This document shows positions 33,171-40,412 of a stretch of DNA of 64,000 nucleotides, one piece after another. The stretch comes from Saccharothrix algeriensis. Its GTDB lineage: Bacteria > Actinomycetota > Actinomycetes > Mycobacteriales > Pseudonocardiaceae. Where the stretch lies: the NCBI RefSeq assembly GCF_016907655.1, contig NZ_JAFBCL010000001.1, positions 4,064,001 through 4,128,000 of the forward strand, in the 5' to 3' direction. A program made the position numbers and the translations under genes. The notes beneath the pieces are model-generated. The model did not search any database. It had not been told where the DNA came from and worked only from the letters and a program-made list of their open reading frames with translations. Within the stretch, counting starts at the first letter, position 1, and every line of letters starts with the position of its first letter.

Positions 33171-36047
33171 ATGGGGATCGAGCTGCCGGCCGAACTCGCC
33201 GAGGTCGCCGCCAAGGCGGGCGTCACCTGGCCGCAGGCCGACGAGGACAAGCTGCGCGCGTCGGCCGCCGCGTGGCGGGACGCGGGCGCCCGGCTCGCCG
33301 CGCTGGCCGGCGAGGCCGACGGCTCGGCGCACCGGGCGCTGGGCGCGATGTCCGGCGAGGCGGCCGACGCGGCCCGCCGCCACTGGGACGGCTTCACCGC
33401 GCCCGACGGCCGGTTCGACCTGGCGGTCCGGGGCTGCAACGCCGCCGCCGACCGGCTCGACCACGCCGCCCGGCAGGTGGGCGCGGCGAAGGTCGAGCTG
33501 GTGCGGGAACTGGTCGACCTGGCCAGGAACAGCGCCGCGGCCGACCGGGCGGCGGCGGCCGGCAACCCGACCGCGCTGCTCGGCCTGGACGCCCTGGTGC
33601 GGGGGGCCGCCGCCAACGCCGGCCACCTCACCGCCACGCTGGCGGACGCGATCCGCCTGGACTCGGGCGTGCTGATCGGCGTCGGCGGGCGCCCGGTCGA
33701 CGCGAACCCCGGCTTGCACGACGGTGCGCCCGGTGGCGTTCCCGGCGACGGTCCGGGGCAGGGGAGCGGCCGGGGTCCCGATCGGGGCGGTCTGCTGGGC
33801 GACCTGCTGGGCGGTGGGCCGGGCGGCCTGGTCGGGGACCTGCTCGGCGGCCGGCCGGGCGACGGTCAGCTCGGTGAAGGTCAACTCGGTGAAGGCCGGC
33901 TCGGTGAGGGCCAGGCCGGCGACGGGCAGCCGGGCGACGGTCGGTCCGACAGCGGCGAGGTCGGTGAAGGCCAGGCCGGCGGTGGTCGACCCGGTGGCGG
34001 CCAGGGCGGCGGTCTGCTGGGCGACCTGCTCGGCGGTCAGCCGGGTGGTCCCGGCGGTGACCAGTCGGGCGGTGGCGACCAGGGTGGTCGGCCGGGCGGT
34101 CACGGCGGCGGCCTGCTGGGCGCCGTGGTCGGCGGCGTGACCGACACGGTCGGCGGGGTGGCCGCGCCCGTGCTCGACACGGTCGGCGGCGTAGTGGACG
34201 GCGCGGTCGGCGCGGTCGGCCGGACCGCGGAAGGCGTGGCGGACACCTTCGTCCCCGGACGTGACGGCAACGGCGGTGGCAACGGCGGCGGCGGCAACGG
34301 TGGCGGTGGCAACGGCGGCGGTGGCTTCGGGCACGGCAACGGCGGCGGTGGCAACAACGGCGGCGGTGGCAGCGGTTTCGGGCACGGGAGCGGCGGCGGC
34401 CATGGTCACGGCGGTGGGTCGGGGCAGGGCAACGCGCCGGGCCACGGCGTCGTGCCGGGCCTGGTCGACCGGGTGGTCGCGCCGGTCGTCGGTGACGCGC
34501 CGATCGGCGTCGGACCGGTCGTCGACCCGGTGGGCCGGAGCGCGGACACCGTGACGGCCTCGGCGGCGGCGCTCCTGGACCGGCCGGTGCTGCCGGTGGA
34601 CGCGCACGCGCCCGCCGCCCAGCAGCCGGCCCCGCCCGCGCCGGGTGCGAACGCCCCGCAGGCCCCCGGCTTCGGCGGCCCCGGCGGCGGTGCGCCGTCC
34701 GGACCGGTCGGCGGTGGCGTCGGCGGTGGCGTCGGCGGTGGTGCCGCCGGTGGCCCGGCCGGCGGTGGCGCGGCTGCGGGTGGCGCGGTGGCCGGCGGGT
34801 CCGCTGCGGTCCAGTCGCAGGTGGGCGCGGCGCAGGGGCAGGCCGGGCAGCAGGCCCAGGCGGGCCAGCAGGCCGGGCAGCAGGCGTCCCAGCAGGCCGG
34901 CGGCCAGCGTGCGGAGCAGCGCGGCGCACCGGTCGGCCAGGCGCCGGTCAAGGAACCCGGTCAGGTGCCCGGCGGTCAGAGCGGCCAGGGCAACCAGGCA
35001 AACCAGGGCAACCAGGGCGGTCAGGGCAAGGACGCCGGCCAGGGCGCGCCCGCCAAGGACGCGGCGCAGTCCGCGAAGGACACCCGCCCCGAGGCGAAGC
35101 CCGAGCCGCGCGAGGACGTCGGCCTGGGCTTCGCGGTCCTCCCGCTCACGGCCGGGCGCGACGCGGTGGTGCGCGGCGGGGCGAACCAGGGCTTCCCCGC
35201 CGGGACCGCGCCGGGCCACGGCTTCGCGCCCGGAGCGCCTGCCGGCCACGGCTTCGCGCCCGGGGCGCCGGCGGGGCAGGGCTTCCCGCCGGTCGGCGGC
35301 GCGGGGTTCGGCTCCCTGTCCGGGGTCCTCGGGACCGGGTCGGGGTCGTCGGTCGTCCCCACCGAACTCGTCGGACCGCCGCAGCGCGCCGCGCGCGACG
35401 CCCGGCCGGCCGACGAGGCGACCGCGCTGTTCCTCCTGCACGTGTTCCCCGGCGGGGTGCTGCCGCCGGCGCAGGCCGCGCCCGCCCGGCAGCTGCCCCC
35501 GCCGCCCGAGGAGCAGGACTTCGCGCCGGGCCTGAGGTTCGAGCCGCAGGGCCACCCGGACGGGCACCTGGTCGACGACTCCGCGCGGGAGCGCCCGGGG
35601 TCCCGGCCGGGCCCCGCGACCGAGCCCGACCCGGCGCTGACCGACGGCTACGACCCGCAGGCCGGGATGCACGAGCGGGACTGGGACCGGCGGTTCCTGG
35701 TCCGGCCGGACCCGCCGGAGTACGCGTGGCCGCCGGCCGAGCTGTTCCCCGAGGGCGGGTACGAGGCGGGGCAGCCCGGCGTGCTCGCGGTCGGGGTCGA
35801 GCTGGACCGGTTCGGCAGCCCCGAGGGCCGGGTCCTGTCCGAGGCCGGCACGCCGTTCGCCCACCGGTCGCTGCCGCCGGCGGCGTTGGCGGCCGGGTAC
35901 CACCGCTACCGCGTCGTGCGGGAGCTGCCGGTCTGGTTCACGTTGTCCGCCGAGTGGTTCGGCCAGGCCGGCGGCGGCGTCCGGTACCGCGCCACCCACC
36001 CGGTCGCCGAGCTGGTCGCGCTGGGGTACTTGGAGGAGAGCCGATGA
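33171..36047 (+). CDS. ESX-type polymorphic toxin with C-terminal TNT (NAD+ glycohydrolase-like) domain
   Basis: The 958-residue protein has three parts. Residues 1 to about 180 are helical and resemble type VII secretion domains (SGEAADAARRHWDGF). Residues about 185-810 are low complexity: GEGQLGEGRLGEG-type repeats, a GGNGGGG-type glycine stretch near 363-416, then Pro/Gln/Gly-rich sequence. The last 140 residues match the tuberculosis necrotizing toxin fold: ELDRFGSPEGRVLS, GTPFAHRSLPP, YHRYRV with His911, and WFGQAGGG with Gln932. TNT of M. tuberculosis CpnT destroys NAD+. Activity here is inferred from these motifs. The probable immunity gene overlaps the stop codon. Confidence 0.87.
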   Translation: MGIELPAELAEVAAKAGVTWPQADEDKLRASAAAWRDAGARLAALAGEADGSAHRALGAMSGEAADAARRHWDGFTAPDGRFDLAVRGCNAAADRLDHAARQVGAAKVELVRELVDLARNSAAADRAAAAGNPTALLGLDALVRGAAANAGHLTATLADAIRLDSGVLIGVGGRPVDANPGLHDGAPGGVPGDGPGQGSGRGPDRGGLLGDLLGGGPGGLVGDLLGGRPGDGQLGEGQLGEGRLGEGQAGDGQPGDGRSDSGEVGEGQAGGGRPGGGQGGGLLGDLLGGQPGGPGGDQSGGGDQGGRPGGHGGGLLGAVVGGVTDTVGGVAAPVLDTVGGVVDGAVGAVGRTAEGVADTFVPGRDGNGGGNGGGGNGGGGNGGGGFGHGNGGGGNNGGGGSGFGHGSGGGHGHGGGSGQGNAPGHGVVPGLVDRVVAPVVGDAPIGVGPVVDPVGRSADTVTASAAALLDRPVLPVDAHAPAAQQPAPPAPGANAPQAPGFGGPGGGAPSGPVGGGVGGGVGGGAAGGPAGGGAAAGGAVAGGSAAVQSQVGAAQGQAGQQAQAGQQAGQQASQQAGGQRAEQRGAPVGQAPVKEPGQVPGGQSGQGNQANQGNQGGQGKDAGQGAPAKDAAQSAKDTRPEAKPEPREDVGLGFAVLPLTAGRDAVVRGGANQGFPAGTAPGHGFAPGAPAGHGFAPGAPAGQGFPPVGGAGFGSLSGVLGTGSGSSVVPTELVGPPQRAARDARPADEATALFLLHVFPGGVLPPAQAAPARQLPPPPEEQDFAPGLRFEPQGHPDGHLVDDSARERPGSRPGPATEPDPALTDGYDPQAGMHERDWDRRFLVRPDPPEYAWPPAELFPEGGYEAGQPGVLAVGVELDRFGSPEGRVLSEAGTPFAHRSLPPAALAAGYHRYRVVRELPVWFTLSAEWFGQAGGGVRYRATHPVAELVALGYLEESR

Positions 36048-36553
36048 ATGCCGAGTCGGTCCAGGGCTGGCTGCTGGCCGTCGGGGTGCCCGCCGAGGTG
36101 GTGTCGGTCGGGGCGGAGGCGGACAACGCCTGGTGCCTGGTGGCCGACGGCGAGGGCTTCGAGGTGTTCTGGCGCGAGCAGGGCAACCGGTACGACTGGG
36201 CCCGGTTCACCAGCGAGGACGTCGCCTGCCACTACCTGTTCGGCAGGCTGGTGTGGTCGCAGGTGGTGCGCGGCGCGGTCGGCCTGCTGCCCCAACCGGC
36301 CCCGGCGCCCGAGAACCCGATGCCCGAGGCCCCGGCGCCGCAGGGCCGGGCACCGCAGGCCCCGGCGCCCGAGGCCCCGGCGCCCGAGACCCCGGCGCCC
36401 GAGACCCCGGCGCTGCAGGACCTCGCGACCCGGCTCCCGGCGTCGCAGGCCCCGACGGCCCGGGTACCCGCCGGAACCCCGCAGCAGCCCTCCCCGGCGC
36501 CCGCGCGACCCGAGGGCGGCGAGCCCGCGGCGGGCGCGCCTACCGGGGCGTGA
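36044..36553 (+). CDS. Probable immunity protein for the TNT toxin
   Basis: This 169-residue protein starts MNAESVQGWLLAVGVPAEV at an ATGA overlap with the toxin stop. The first 85 residues form a compact alpha/beta domain (NAWCLVADGEGFEVFWREQGNRYDWARFTSEDVACHYLF, shown here as key motifs GFEVFW and YDWARF). The rest is a Pro/Ala/Glu repeat tail (EAPAPE-type). Tight coupling to the toxin, and the habit of polymorphic toxin loci to place immunity directly downstream, support the call. I do not recognise a named immunity family. Its end overlaps the convergent histidine kinase gene by 14 bases. Confidence 0.65.
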   Translation: MNAESVQGWLLAVGVPAEVVSVGAEADNAWCLVADGEGFEVFWREQGNRYDWARFTSEDVACHYLFGRLVWSQVVRGAVGLLPQPAPAPENPMPEAPAPQGRAPQAPAPEAPAPETPAPETPALQDLATRLPASQAPTARVPAGTPQQPSPAPARPEGGEPAAGAPTGA

Positions 36554-37814
36554 GGTCCGTCCGCCAGGTCACGTTCACCACGTCGTCGGCCTTGGGCACC
36601 GGCAGGTAGACGGCGAACGTCGCGGGCCGCGCGGTGGACAGCTCCAGCCGCCCGCCGTCGGCGTCCACCAGCGCGCGCGCCAGCGCCAAGCCCACACCGG
36701 TCGACCCGCCGCCGGACACGCCGCGCTCGAACACGTGCCCGGCCAGCTCGTCCGGCACGCCGGCGCCCCCGTCGGCGACCTCCACGACGACCGTCCCCTC
36801 GTCACTGCGCGCCGACACCACGACCTGGCCCTCGCCGTGCCGCAGCGCGTTGTCCAGCAGCACGCCGATCGCCTCGCGCAGCCGCGCGGGCGTCGCGCGG
36901 GCCAGCAGCCCCTCCGGCACCCGCACCCGCAGCGCCCGCCCGACGCTGCGCAGCGGCTCCCGCCACTCCTCGGCGATCGCGGTCAGCTCCGCGGCCAGGT
37001 CCAGCGGCTCCGCGCCCACCGCCCGCGCCGCCCGCGCCGCCGCGAGCAGCTCGTTGAGCACCCCGGCGAGCCGTTCCGCCTGCTCCAGCGCCGCGCGCGC
37101 CTCGGCCGCCGCCTCCGGCTCCGGGTGCTCGGCCAGCGCCTCCAGCCGCAGCTGCAGCGCGGTCAGCCGGCTGCGCAGCTGGTGCGACACGTCGCCGACC
37201 AGCTCCCGCTCGCGCTGCACGAGCAGCGCCAGCGCGCCGGCCGACCGGTCCAGCGCGTCGGCCACGAGGTCCAGCTCGGGCACCCCGTGCCGCCGTCCGT
37301 CGCGCCGGAAGTCGCCCGCGCCCAGCCGCGCCGCCCGCACCGCCACGTGCCGCAGCGGCTCGGCCAGCTTGCGCGCCGTCACGGTCGCCACCACGGTCCC
37401 GGTGCCGACCGACAGCACCACCAGCAGCACCACCAGCGCCGCGACCTGGTACTGGGACGTCCGCATCGGCCCGGACGACACCTCCAGCCGCACGGTGCCC
37501 TGCTGCGCGATCGGCACCTCGACGCTCAGCGCGCCCCCGCCGGGCGTCCGGCCCAGCTCCTGCCGCCCCCCGGCCGAGGTGACGACCAGGTGGCCGCCCT
37601 CCGGCACGCCGACCTCCACCGGCTCCAGGCTGATCGGCTGACCGGACGCGATCTGGTCGTCGATGGACGCCGCGATCCGCTGCGCCCGGACCGTGAGGTC
37701 GCCGCGCGCGCCGTCGTCCACCAGCCGCAGCGCGGTGTACCCGAGGGGGATGCCGAGGGCGAACCCGGTGACGGCGACGGCCAGCAGGATGGCGCGCAGG
37801 ATGCGGCTGCGCAT
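36540..37814 (-). CDS. Sensor histidine kinase
   Basis: The 424-residue kinase has TM helices at about 8-28 and 123-147 flanking an extracytoplasmic sensor of about 90 residues, then a HAMP segment. The HisKA motif GDVSHQLRSRL has phospho-acceptor His211. The ATPase domain shows an N-box LLDNALRHG, a G1 box VADGGAGVPDE and STGVGLALA. Its start overlaps the response regulator stop by one base, so they are coupled. The signal is unknown. The gene converges on the toxin immunity gene with a 14-base overlap. Confidence 0.93.
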   Translation of the reverse strand: MRSRILRAILLAVAVTGFALGIPLGYTALRLVDDGARGDLTVRAQRIAASIDDQIASGQPISLEPVEVGVPEGGHLVVTSAGGRQELGRTPGGGALSVEVPIAQQGTVRLEVSSGPMRTSQYQVAALVVLLVVLSVGTGTVVATVTARKLAEPLRHVAVRAARLGAGDFRRDGRRHGVPELDLVADALDRSAGALALLVQRERELVGDVSHQLRSRLTALQLRLEALAEHPEPEAAAEARAALEQAERLAGVLNELLAAARAARAVGAEPLDLAAELTAIAEEWREPLRSVGRALRVRVPEGLLARATPARLREAIGVLLDNALRHGEGQVVVSARSDEGTVVVEVADGGAGVPDELAGHVFERGVSGGGSTGVGLALARALVDADGGRLELSTARPATFAVYLPVPKADDVVNVTWRTDLTPR

Positions 37815-38485
37815 CAGTCGGCGGTGTTGAAGCGGAAGCCGACCCCGCGCACGGTGGCGATGCGGCGCTCCACCGAGCGGACGTCACCGAGCTTGCGGCG
37901 CAGCCAGGACATGTGCATGTCCAGCGTCTTGCTGCTCTTCAGCTCCGGGTCGTTCCACACCTCGGACAGGATCTCGTCCCGGTGCACCACCTGGCCGGCC
38001 CGCTGGATGAGCACCCGCAGCAGCTCGAACTCCTTGTTCGCCAGCTGCACCTCCTGGCCGTCCACGGTGACGCGCCGCGCGGCGAGGTCCACCCGCACGC
38101 CGTTGACCTCCAGCGTGCCGGGCGCGCGGCGGCGCAGCAGCGCCCGGATGCGGGCCATCAGCTCGGCCAGCCGGAAGGGCTTGGCCACGTAGTCGTCCGC
38201 GCCCGCGTCGAGCCCCACGACGAAGTCCACCTCGTCGGACCGCGCGGTGAGCATCAGCACCGGGATGCCCCGCCCACCCGCCCGCAGCCGGCGGCACACC
38301 TCCAGGCCGTCCATCCCGGGCAGGCCCAGGTCGAGCACCAGCAGGTCGATGCCGCCGTGCGCGGTGGCCTCCAGCGCTTCGGGGCCGTCGCCGACCACCT
38401 GCACCTGGTAGCCCTCCCGCTGCAACGCGCGGGAGAGGGGGTCCGCGATCGCAGGGTCGTCCTCTGCCAACAAGACCACGCTCAC
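37814..38485 (-). CDS. OmpR/PhoB-family response regulator
   Basis: The 223-residue regulator begins at GTG 38485. The receiver domain has the acidic pair Asp9-Asp10, phospho-acceptor Asp52 (LVLDLGLPGMDG) and Lys in VAKPFRLAEL. The winged-helix DNA-binding domain spans about residues 125-220 (LANKEFELLRVL, HRDEILSEVW, TLDMHMSWLRRKLGD, VRGVGFRF). It is the partner of the downstream histidine kinase. It is divergent from hisN with only 32 bp between, so both promoters share that short region. Confidence 0.95.
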   Translation of the reverse strand: MSVVLLAEDDPAIADPLSRALQREGYQVQVVGDGPEALEATAHGGIDLLVLDLGLPGMDGLEVCRRLRAGGRGIPVLMLTARSDEVDFVVGLDAGADDYVAKPFRLAELMARIRALLRRRAPGTLEVNGVRVDLAARRVTVDGQEVQLANKEFELLRVLIQRAGQVVHRDEILSEVWNDPELKSSKTLDMHMSWLRRKLGDVRSVERRIATVRGVGFRFNTAD

Positions 38486-38517
38486 GGCACTCAGCGTAGG
38501 CGTGGCACGATCCCAGC

Positions 38518-39285
38518 GTGTCCACCGATCTGACGCTGGCCCTGCGCCTCGCCGACGCCGCCGACGCGATCACCACCACCCGGTTCCGCGCACGCGACCT
38601 CGTGGTGGAGCGCAAACCCGACCGCACCCCCGTGACCGACGCCGACGTGGCCGTCGAGGACGCGATCCGCGAACTGCTCGCGCCGACCGGCGACGGGGTG
38701 GCGGGCGAGGAGCGCGGTGGCGTCGTGGCGGAGGGCCGCACGTGGGTCGTGGACCCGATCGACGGCACCAAGAACTTCCTGCGCGGCGTGCCGGTGTGGG
38801 CGACGCTGATCGCGCTCGTCGTGGACGGCACGCCCCGGGTCGGCGTGGTGAGCGCACCGGCCCTGGGCCGCCGCTGGTGGGCCGCCGAGGGCGAGGGCGC
38901 CTTCACGCTCGACGCGATGGGCGAGCGGCGCATCTCCGTGTCCGGTGTCCGCGACCTGTCCGACGCCTACCTGTCGACCACGCACCTCGGGTCGTGGGTG
39001 GAGCACCACTCGCGCGAGTCCTACCTCCGGCTGGTGGACGCGTGCTGGGAGAACCGGGCCTTCGGTGACTTCTGGCAGCACTGCCTGGTCGCCGAGGGCG
39101 CGATCGACGTGGCCGCCGAGGCGATCGTGAACCCGTGGGACGTCGCGCCGTTCCAGGTGCTCGTGCGGGAGGCCGGCGGGCGGTTCAGCGACCTGACCGG
39201 GGCGGAGCGGTTCGACGGGGGGGACGCCCTGTCCACCAACGGCCACCTGCACGACCCGGCCCTGGAACTGATCCGCCGCCCTTGA
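38518..39285 (+). CDS. hisN: Histidinol-phosphatase (inositol monophosphatase family)
   Basis: The 255-residue protein from GTG 38518 has IMPase metal motifs GEE (about 61-63), WVVDPIDGTKNFLRGVPVWATLIAL and NPWDVAPFQVLVREAGG. It closely resembles the actinobacterial HisN I recall from M. tuberculosis (Rv3137), with the same motif spacing, so dephosphorylation of histidinol phosphate is likely, although other monophosphates are possible. Downstream lies the twin-hairpin element B, whose left hairpin would be in the 3' end of this transcript. Confidence 0.85.
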   Translation: MSTDLTLALRLADAADAITTTRFRARDLVVERKPDRTPVTDADVAVEDAIRELLAPTGDGVAGEERGGVVAEGRTWVVDPIDGTKNFLRGVPVWATLIALVVDGTPRVGVVSAPALGRRWWAAEGEGAFTLDAMGERRISVSGVRDLSDAYLSTTHLGSWVEHHSRESYLRLVDACWENRAFGDFWQHCLVAEGAIDVAAEAIVNPWDVAPFQVLVREAGGRFSDLTGAERFDGGDALSTNGHLHDPALELIRRP

Positions 39286-39371
39286 CCGCCGCCCGCTGCG
39301 CTCCGCGCAGCAGCGCTTCAGCTCCAGCATGCCGCGCTCGGCGCGGCGGCGCTTCAGCGCAGCCGTGTGCC

Positions 39372-39498
39372 TCGTGTTCTCCCCGTACGGCCTGGGCGCA
39401 GCCCAATCATCTTTGTCGGGGGGTGTCAAGCACGCTCTTCGCTTGACACCCCCCGACAAAGATGATTGCCTCCGGCAGGCCGTGCGGGGAGAACACGA
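39372..39498 (+). terminator. Hairpin B-L (type 2), 127 bp, sense for hisN
   Basis: The outer 23-bp helix pairs 39372-39394 with 39476-39498. Its only non-Watson-Crick pair (39386/39484) is G-U on plus. A 9/7-base internal loop follows. The inner stem is a perfect 28 bp (39404-39431 with 39441-39468) with loop ACGCTCTTC. The downstream plus strand is pyrimidine-rich (39499-39516). It is the counterpart of A-R and would lie in the hisN 3' end. Confidence 0.63.
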
Positions 39499-39657
39499 CG
39501 CACTTTCCTTCTCCTTGGGGGCCTCCCGGCCGCTTTTCTTACCAAGATCGCGCACCGATCCAGGTGAGATTGGGTGCTGTACCGCCCAAGGCTGAAAAGA
39601 TTAAAAGAGTCCTCGCCGGACAGGCAGGCCGCCAAGGAGAATGAAAAGAAACAGCGG

Positions 39658-39784
39658 TCGTGTTCTCCCCGCATGACCTGTCAAAGACAACCATGCTTTC
39701 TTGGGGGGTGCAAGCGAAAAGCGTGCTTGCACCCCCCAAGAAAGCATGGTAGCCCTCCGGGCAGGCCATACGGGGAGAACACGA
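39658..39784 (-). terminator. Hairpin B-R (type 1), 127 bp, sense for gtrA
   Basis: The outer helix pairs 39658-39680 with 39762-39784. Imperfect pairs 39672/39770 and 39676/39766 are A-C on plus and G-U on minus. The inner stem is a perfect 26 bp (39690-39715 with 39725-39750), and the loop is ACGCTTTTC on minus. Past the hairpin the minus strand is T-rich (TGTTTCTTTTC). Minus is the strand of the incoming gtrA transcript. Confidence 0.63.
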
Positions 39785-39831
39785 GGCCACCGGTCTGCAC
39801 GGGGCGTGCCGAGAGCCCTTGAGCTGAGAGT

Positions 39832-40353
39832 TCAGGGCTGGTCGTAGGAGCGCTTCGGGCGGGGGCGGGCGTCGGCTTCCGGGAAGACCCACTTCTTGTA
39901 CCCGTACCACCGGAACGCCATGGCCACCAGTGTGCCGACGATCTGGGCGCTGGTGAAGTCCGCGATTTCCTCCGCAAGTCGGCTCACGTGGGGTTCCTGG
40001 AGGTGGAGCAGGTAGCGCGAGACGCCGAGCGGCAGTGAGTTCAGGCCGATGCCCACGCCGTTGACCAGGAAGAACAGCGCGGCCTCGTGGTGGCGTTCCC
40101 GTCCACCGCGGGTGCGGAAGGACCACTCGCGGTTGAGCACGTAGGACACGATGGTGGCGACCAGGGTCGCCACGACCTTCGCCGTCACCGGCTTGTCCGC
40201 GAGGATGGTCGTCTTCAGGACCAGGAAGATGGCCGTGTCGATCACGAAGCAGGTGCCGCCGACGACCGCGAACTTGACCAGCTCTCTGTTCCGCAGGGCC
40301 AGCGAGCGCAGCGGTTCGGGCAGGCGGCGGACGACACTCTCGACTACGGACAC
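39832..40353 (-). CDS. GtrA-family membrane protein
   Basis: The 173-residue protein has four hydrophobic helices and the GtrA-family opening ELVKFAVVGGTCFVIDTAIF, with SYVLNREWSFRTRG between helices 2 and 3. GtrA-like proteins are thought to help move lipid-linked sugars or support cell-surface glycosyl transfer. It is 59 bp downstream of a close paralogue, and both end in a PEADARP-type tail. Mycobacteria have one GtrA gene in the equivalent place (Rv3277, from memory). GTG 40353 is the start. Confidence 0.87.
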   Translation of the reverse strand: MSVVESVVRRLPEPLRSLALRNRELVKFAVVGGTCFVIDTAIFLVLKTTILADKPVTAKVVATLVATIVSYVLNREWSFRTRGGRERHHEAALFFLVNGVGIGLNSLPLGVSRYLLHLQEPHVSRLAEEIADFTSAQIVGTLVAMAFRWYGYKKWVFPEADARPRPKRSYDQP

Positions 40354-40412
40354 TCGGTCGAGTGTACGGAGAACGGGTGAAAGCGCAGTTCAGAAGACTT
40401 CGGGACCGTGGC

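Larger units (their letters stand above)
39292..39812. repeat. Twin-hairpin element B (inverted relative of element A)
   Basis: This element lies between the convergent hisN and gtrA genes. Its order is a GC-rich tail (39292-39371), hairpin B-L (39372-39498), a 159-bp core (39499-39657), hairpin B-R (39658-39784) and a small hairpin GCACG-GGG-CGTGC (39796-39808). Its reverse complement aligns with element A at 11477-12003. Conserved core parts include arms CTCCTTGG (39511-39518) and CCAAGGAG (39632-39639), a GTCC/GGAC hairpin and GGTGCTGTACCGCC. The core centre is diverged. No frame is conserved across both copies. I see it as a second member of a dispersed non-coding family. Confidence 0.85.
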
